A program made the position numbers and the translations under genes. Shown here piece by piece: positions 54,845 to 58,257 of a DNA stretch of 58,257 bases; the stretch's first letter is position 1, and every line of letters starts with the position of its first letter. Origin of the DNA: DAOOPX01 sp964653045 (lineage in GTDB: Bacteria; Patescibacteriota; Microgenomatia; UBA1400; PJMF01). The DNA is taken from the NCBI GenBank assembly GCA_964653045.1, contig CAZZBW010000004.1:1-58257 (forward strand), given 5' to 3'. Under the pieces are notes generated by a model, which was not told the origin of the DNA, ran no database searches, and saw nothing but the letters and a program-made list of their open reading frames with translations.

Positions 54845-57184
54845 TAGGTCTTTCTCGTCCTCAAAAGCAGTGTAGAAGTGAGCTTGATTTTGGTCGCTCC
54901 AAAAACGATATACAGGTGTTGAGTTTGGCCTGCTAGTACTATACGCAGAATAAGCTATTCCCTCATATCTCCAAACGTACTCTGGATAAGTGGCGATAAT
55001 CAGGTTTTTCTCGTCTTCGAATGCAGTGTAGAAATGAGCCTGGTTTTGATCACTCCAAAAGCGATAAACTGGCTTAAGAGTACTATCTGCTTCTAAAGTA
55101 GCACGATATGCATTGAGACGTTTACCACTGACTGTGGTAGAAGTGAAGGTACTTTTGCTGTCACCAGTTGAAGTAAGAATATTTTTAACTTGGCTGGCGG
55201 TAAGTGTGCTATCTGTGTTATAGACTAGAGCCGCTGCCCCTGCCACGTGTGGCGTGGCCATTGAAGTACCGTCATTAGAAGTGTAGGTATTTACAGGCGC
55301 AGTTTTGGTATTAATCTGCAATTCGTCAATGTAACAACCATTGCCAGTTGAGCCGTAGTCAGAAGCATCAGTAACCCAGTGGAAGCGCATCCGAAAGTTA
55401 TCATTGATATACATTGATGGTAGCTCATAGGTTAAGTAAGCAAGTGAATAATCCCCATCACGAAGACCCAAATCTTCCAGAGCTACCTCATCCCAACGTA
55501 ACGCTTCCGTATAACTTGACCCATCGGCACTAATTTCAAGAGCCATATAATCTTGAGAAACATCAGAAGCAAGTTCAGTATCACAGGCCGTGATAAAGCT
55601 AATTTCTGCCCCATTATAGGCACCGATAGAGATGACAGATGTGGTGATTAAAGAGTCTGTGTTAGGCAAATAGGGAGTATTTAAATCACTAAACAAAACC
55701 GTTTGCAAGCCAGAAGAGCTTGTCCCCCAAAAATCAGTTGATGACCAAAAATTGGGAATGTTGGGTGTAACAAGAGAATCAAAATCCTCATCAAGGGGCA
55801 GTCCGTCCGTAGTGGTAAATCCAGTACTGACAATGTTAGAGCCGGGAGCGGCAATGTCGACTGCCACACTTCCATAGTTGGAATAATCTGCCAGAGCATC
55901 AGTATGAGTTGAAGCAGCTACGCAGATGATGTTAGGTGAAGTGAACGCACATGGATACATTGGATAAGTGGCAAGATTCACGCTATCGTTACCAGCGGCG
56001 GTCACAAATAGGCCGGGAAAGCCATCAATCGCAGCTTTCAAGGCGGTGTCATTGCCGTAACCACCCCAACTAGCGTTAATGATGTTGGCATCGTTGTATC
56101 GTGCAAAGTTGACACTTTTGATATTTCCCAGTGAAGTCAAATCAGTTTTAATTGCCATAATCTTGGCAGAAGGCGCTACTCCAGCCGTACCCATACCATT
56201 ATTTTTGATAGCGGCAATCGTACCAGCCACGTGAGTACCGTGCTCGCTCATGCTTGGGTAGGGTGTACCATCATTGTCTAGATAGTCATAGCCGTGCGAA
56301 CAAAAGCCGATATAATTATGACTGTCGCTGACACATTCTCTACCATTCCACATATTGTCGACTAAATCAGGGTGGTCGTAGCTGACACCCGTATCGATCA
56401 CCGCCACAATTGTGTCTGCACCGACAGAATAATTCCAGGCTTCAGGCGCATCGATATCAGCATCGATTACACCAGGTACGGCATCATAGGTTTGACCAGT
56501 ATTGGAAAGTCCCCAAAGCTGGGTCGAGTAGGTGTCATTTGTGCCTATGCTCTGCAGTTGGTAAATATAATTTGGTTGGGCGTACTCAATGTTTTCATCT
56601 TGTTCTAGCTCTTCAATTAAACGGGAGACTGTCCGGGCGTCACTGGCGCGGAGGAGGCCAAAGTTCATCGTTTCAGCCTGATCAACTAACTCTAATTGTC
56701 GGCTTTGAGCTAGCTGGCTGGCGCGTTCTCTACCTGAGATAGAGCTGAGATTTACTTTATCTGTTTTGTACTTAACCAAGACCTCACCCGGCCGATATTG
56801 AGCCTGACCCGGTTTGGGTTTGGGATCGAAACTCATCAGGGGAAATTGGCGTTTGGGTGTGGCAGAAAGCTCTACTGTTGAATTGGTTTTCGATTCGTTC
56901 ACAACGTCTTTGGTTACTGATGGCGTAATTGTGACAGATGGTGGGCTGGAAACTTCAGCTGTGGGTGTAGTTGAAGGGGTGATAGTTGGCGTGAGTGTTA
57001 GAGTAGGTGTAAGTAGCTCACCAGCTGGAATGGTCGGAGTGAGGGTCAGGGTGACGATGGGAAAAGTCAATTCCGCGGGTGAAGAAGCAGTCTCGGGTGT
57101 AGGCGCAGTGTCTTGGCTGAAGGCGGTGTGAGTGAAAATCGGAAAAAGAAGTACAAAAATTAATAACCCGATAAATTTATGCAT
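54620..57184 (-). CDS. Secreted subtilisin-like serine protease (S8) with three DUF5648 repeats
   Basis: 854 residues. Signal peptide 1-24 (LIFVLLFPIFTHTAFSQ), Thr/Pro-rich linker to about 115, fervidolysin-like propeptide about 130-210 (RPGEVLVKYKTD, SRLIEELEQDENIEYAQPNY), then the catalytic domain with Asp264 (AVIDTGVSYDHPDL), His315 (EHGTHVAGTIAA), oxyanion Asn399 (TAAGND) and Ser641 (GTSMATPHVAGAAAL). Between the oxyanion Asn and the Ser there is an inserted beta-sandwich-like domain of about 160 residues (about 465-625). The C-terminal 150 residues carry three DUF5648 units. It starts 36 nt after the small gene at 57221. The protease and the 53 kb protein probably bind the same surface or polymer. 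Confidence 0.93.
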   Translation of the reverse strand: MHKFIGLLIFVLLFPIFTHTAFSQDTAPTPETASSPAELTFPIVTLTLTPTIPAGELLTPTLTLTPTITPSTTPTAEVSSPPSVTITPSVTKDVVNESKTNSTVELSATPKRQFPLMSFDPKPKPGQAQYRPGEVLVKYKTDKVNLSSISGRERASQLAQSRQLELVDQAETMNFGLLRASDARTVSRLIEELEQDENIEYAQPNYIYQLQSIGTNDTYSTQLWGLSNTGQTYDAVPGVIDADIDAPEAWNYSVGADTIVAVIDTGVSYDHPDLVDNMWNGRECVSDSHNYIGFCSHGYDYLDNDGTPYPSMSEHGTHVAGTIAAIKNNGMGTAGVAPSAKIMAIKTDLTSLGNIKSVNFARYNDANIINASWGGYGNDTALKAAIDGFPGLFVTAAGNDSVNLATYPMYPCAFTSPNIICVAASTHTDALADYSNYGSVAVDIAAPGSNIVSTGFTTTDGLPLDEDFDSLVTPNIPNFWSSTDFWGTSSSGLQTVLFSDLNTPYLPNTDSLITTSVISIGAYNGAEISFITACDTELASDVSQDYMALEISADGSSYTEALRWDEVALEDLGLRDGDYSLAYLTYELPSMYINDNFRMRFHWVTDASDYGSTGNGCYIDELQINTKTAPVNTYTSNDGTSMATPHVAGAAALVYNTDSTLTASQVKNILTSTGDSKSTFTSTTVSGKRLNAYRATLEADSTLKPVYRFWSDQNQAHFYTAFEDEKNLIIATYPEYVWRYEGIAYSAYSTSRPNSTPVYRFWSDQNQAHFYTAFEDEKDLIIATYPEYVWRYEGIAYYVFPSGTSVASSPIYRFWSDQNQAHFYTAFEDEKNLIIATYPEFVWRYEGIAFKAPN

Positions 57185-57220
57185 TTAACGCTTCCCCTTT
57201 CAATATTTTTCAATACTTTT

Positions 57221-57484
57221 TTAGGACATTTCAATCTTATACCCTTTTTTTTCAGAATTGTAGGTTAGCTTTTGTCCTGTTAGAGTTTCCAAGTGATCAA
57301 TCGATTGACCAGCCCAAGGTTTAACTTCCACCCAAGTATTACTCTCATAGAGAAATGCAGATAGTTTGCCGCTCGCATCCATGACTAAACCAGCACGGTA
57401 CTGGGTGTGACCAGTACCCTCGGGATAGGTCAACATTCTGTCTGCCGGATCTGTATTATTGGGTGAATCAATTTTTTCAGTCAT
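57221..57484 (-). CDS. Small protein of unknown function
   Basis: 87 residues, hydrophilic, no signal peptide or membrane segment and no family recognised. MTEKIDSPNNTDPADRML is polar, then YPEGTGHTQYRAGLVMDASG with KLSAFLYESNTWVEVKPWAG suggests a small beta-rich fold with a C-terminal helix. It reads in the same direction as the protease gene downstream and may be co-transcribed with it. Composition is closer to the 1-30 kb part of the window. Confidence 0.55.
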   Translation of the reverse strand: MTEKIDSPNNTDPADRMLTYPEGTGHTQYRAGLVMDASGKLSAFLYESNTWVEVKPWAGQSIDHLETLTGQKLTYNSEKKGYKIEMS

Positions 57485-57598
57485 AAGATATTATCCCATA
57501 AAAAGTGCAGATTTTACATACTGCGCGGATCGTATCAGCGGATGATCAAAAATTTGCTGAATCGGTAGGTGGAGGCGATGCGGGCGAGATAGATAGCC

Positions 57599-57680
57599 TA
57601 ATTAGCGCTAATTGCGTAAATACGTTTTCCTAATTAGCGCCAATTGCGCTAGTATGTTAGCGGAATTAGCGCTAATTGCG
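57599..57680 (+). repeat. Three 18-bp repeats with an exact 32-bp period (operator-like)
   Basis: Copies at 57599-57616, 57631-57648 and 57663-57680 share TAATTAGCGCTAATTGCG with one or two changes (copy 2 has C in place of T; copy 3 begins with G). Each contains the palindrome TTAGCGCTAA or a near version. The period of 32 bp is about three helical turns, so all copies face one side of DNA. The third copy ends where a -35 of the downstream gene would lie. This fits a cooperative repressor site better than a CRISPR array. Confidence 0.8.
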
Positions 57681-57704
57681 CTAAGAGTGATTTTCTGCTA
57701 GAAT
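57676..57704 (+). promoter_or_regulatory. Candidate promoter of the AAA ATPase gene
   Basis: TTGCGC (57676-57681), a 17-nt spacer and TAGAAT (57699-57704), which ends 7 nt before the ATG at 57712, implying a leaderless mRNA. The -35 overlaps the last operator-like repeat, so binding there would block transcription. Confidence 0.5.
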
Positions 57705-57711
57705 AATTGTG

Positions 57712-58257
57712 ATGATTAAGCGCTTGATTGAACCTGATATAACTAAGCATTTGTTGAGTGATCACCAGGTAATAATTGTCTATGGACCTAGGAGAGTTGG
57801 TAAAACCACCCTGATCAATCACATCTTGGACTCAATTCCTCTCAAATCTCTGAGAATAAATGCCGAAGAACCGCGGTATACGCAAGACTTAGCTTCTCGG
57901 GATGTAGCTAGATTAACTGCCTTGGTGGGAGGCTACGATCTGGTATTTATTGACGAGGCGCAACATATAGAAAATGCCGGACTAGTGCTAAAACTCATTC
58001 ATGATCACATTCCTCAGGTGAAAGTTATTGCTTCGGGATCTAGCTCTTTTGATTTATCCCAAAGAGTCACAGAACCTCTGACCGGTAGAAAGTGGACATA
58101 TACCCTCCTACCCATTTCCTACCAAGAATTGGCCGCCCAGTATAATCAATACGAGCTAGGTCAGCAACTTGCGGAACGCTTGGTTTGGGGATCATATCCA
58201 GATATTTTTAATTACTCAAGTCTTCAGTCGCGACGAAAGTATTTAACCGAGCTTTCG
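57712..58257 (+). CDS. AAA ATPase of the AAA_14/DUF4143 (COG1373) group, partial
   Basis: The first 182 codons of a P-loop ATPase; the gene runs off the right edge. Walker A VIIVYGPRRVGKTTLINHIL and Walker B YDLVFIDEAQHI are clear, with SGSSSFDLSQRVTEPLTGRK (sensor region) and LLPISYQEL typical of this group, which usually continues into a DUF4143 C-terminal nuclease-like domain. Function is poorly known; several have been linked to genome islands and toxin-antitoxin-like roles. Three repeats and a promoter precede it, suggesting autoregulation. Confidence 0.9.
   Translation, partial: MIKRLIEPDITKHLLSDHQVIIVYGPRRVGKTTLINHILDSIPLKSLRINAEEPRYTQDLASRDVARLTALVGGYDLVFIDEAQHIENAGLVLKLIHDHIPQVKVIASGSSSFDLSQRVTEPLTGRKWTYTLLPISYQELAAQYNQYELGQQLAERLVWGSYPDIFNYSSLQSRRKYLTELS

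Larger units (their letters stand above)
57485..57711. other. Intergenic region with operator-like repeats
   Basis: 227 bases with no gene I can see. It separates the divergent small gene and ATPase gene, and holds three regularly spaced repeats and a candidate promoter, listed separately. Confidence 0.7.

Noticed and set aside
57599..57680. CRISPR-like array of three repeats
   Set aside because: Spacing between 18-bp repeats is only 14 bp, repeats lie in a promoter region and no cas gene is near.
1..58257. Recoded TGA (as Gly) seen in some CPR lineages
   Set aside because: Several genes end in TGA at the expected place (for example the GT-C gene ending at 16739), and conserved proteins need no read-through.

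Overview
The window looks like a chromosome segment from a Candidate Phyla Radiation (Patescibacteria) bacterium, possibly Microgenomates-like. This is an inference from gene content: a compact dcw cluster, a short single-chain glycyl-tRNA synthetase, a DUF4012 protein of the kind common in CPR genomes, a short RecO, and very many glycosyltransferases with almost no metabolic genes. Genes are read with normal stops, and TGA is used as a stop. No rRNA, tRNA, transposase or CRISPR array was seen.

Layout. 1-5 kb (minus strand) is a dcw cluster: mraZ, rsmH, ftsL-like, ftsI, murE and the start of murC. 5-10 kb holds a membrane-anchored unknown, glyQS, recO and the DUF4012 gene. 10-21 kb is a minus-strand surface-polysaccharide operon: initiating sugar transferase, mannose-1-phosphate guanylyltransferase, five GT2/GT4 transferases, a GT-C transferase, an O-antigen ligase/polymerase and a small membrane protein. 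21-29 kb carries an acyltransferase, ruvB, then a second glycosyltransferase set translationally coupled to ruvC-ruvA. At 29 kb a UDP-glucuronate decarboxylase-like gene is read on the plus strand. 30-35.5 kb is an island of genes I cannot assign, plus a NYN-domain protein. 35.6-53 kb is a second surface-glycan region: a frameshifted UPF0104 flippase-like gene, a DPM-like GT2, an FrhB-like protein, a nucleotidyltransferase, giant membrane proteins, GDP-fucose synthase and more GTs. From about 37.4 kb it is clearly more AT-rich. 53-57 kb encodes two secreted proteins, one a subtilisin-like protease, that share C-terminal DUF5648 repeats. The window ends in an AAA ATPase gene preceded by three operator-like repeats.

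The most striking signal is not a gene. From about 1.5 to 36.6 kb the coding sequences are studded with perfect, short-loop inverted repeats. I count 27 with arms of 10-15 bp, all but one inside genes, each with its own sequence. Many encode highly conserved protein motifs, so they cannot be simple insertions. I found none with arms of 9 bp or more from 37.6 to 57.2 kb. One loopless copy (35966-35989) sits exactly where the UPF0104 gene changes frame. This points to a lineage-specific process, mutational or selective, that builds hairpins in place, and to recent acquisition of the AT-rich part.

A second recurring feature is a -10-like hexamer only 7-12 nt upstream of the start codon of several genes, suggesting leaderless or near-leaderless transcripts.
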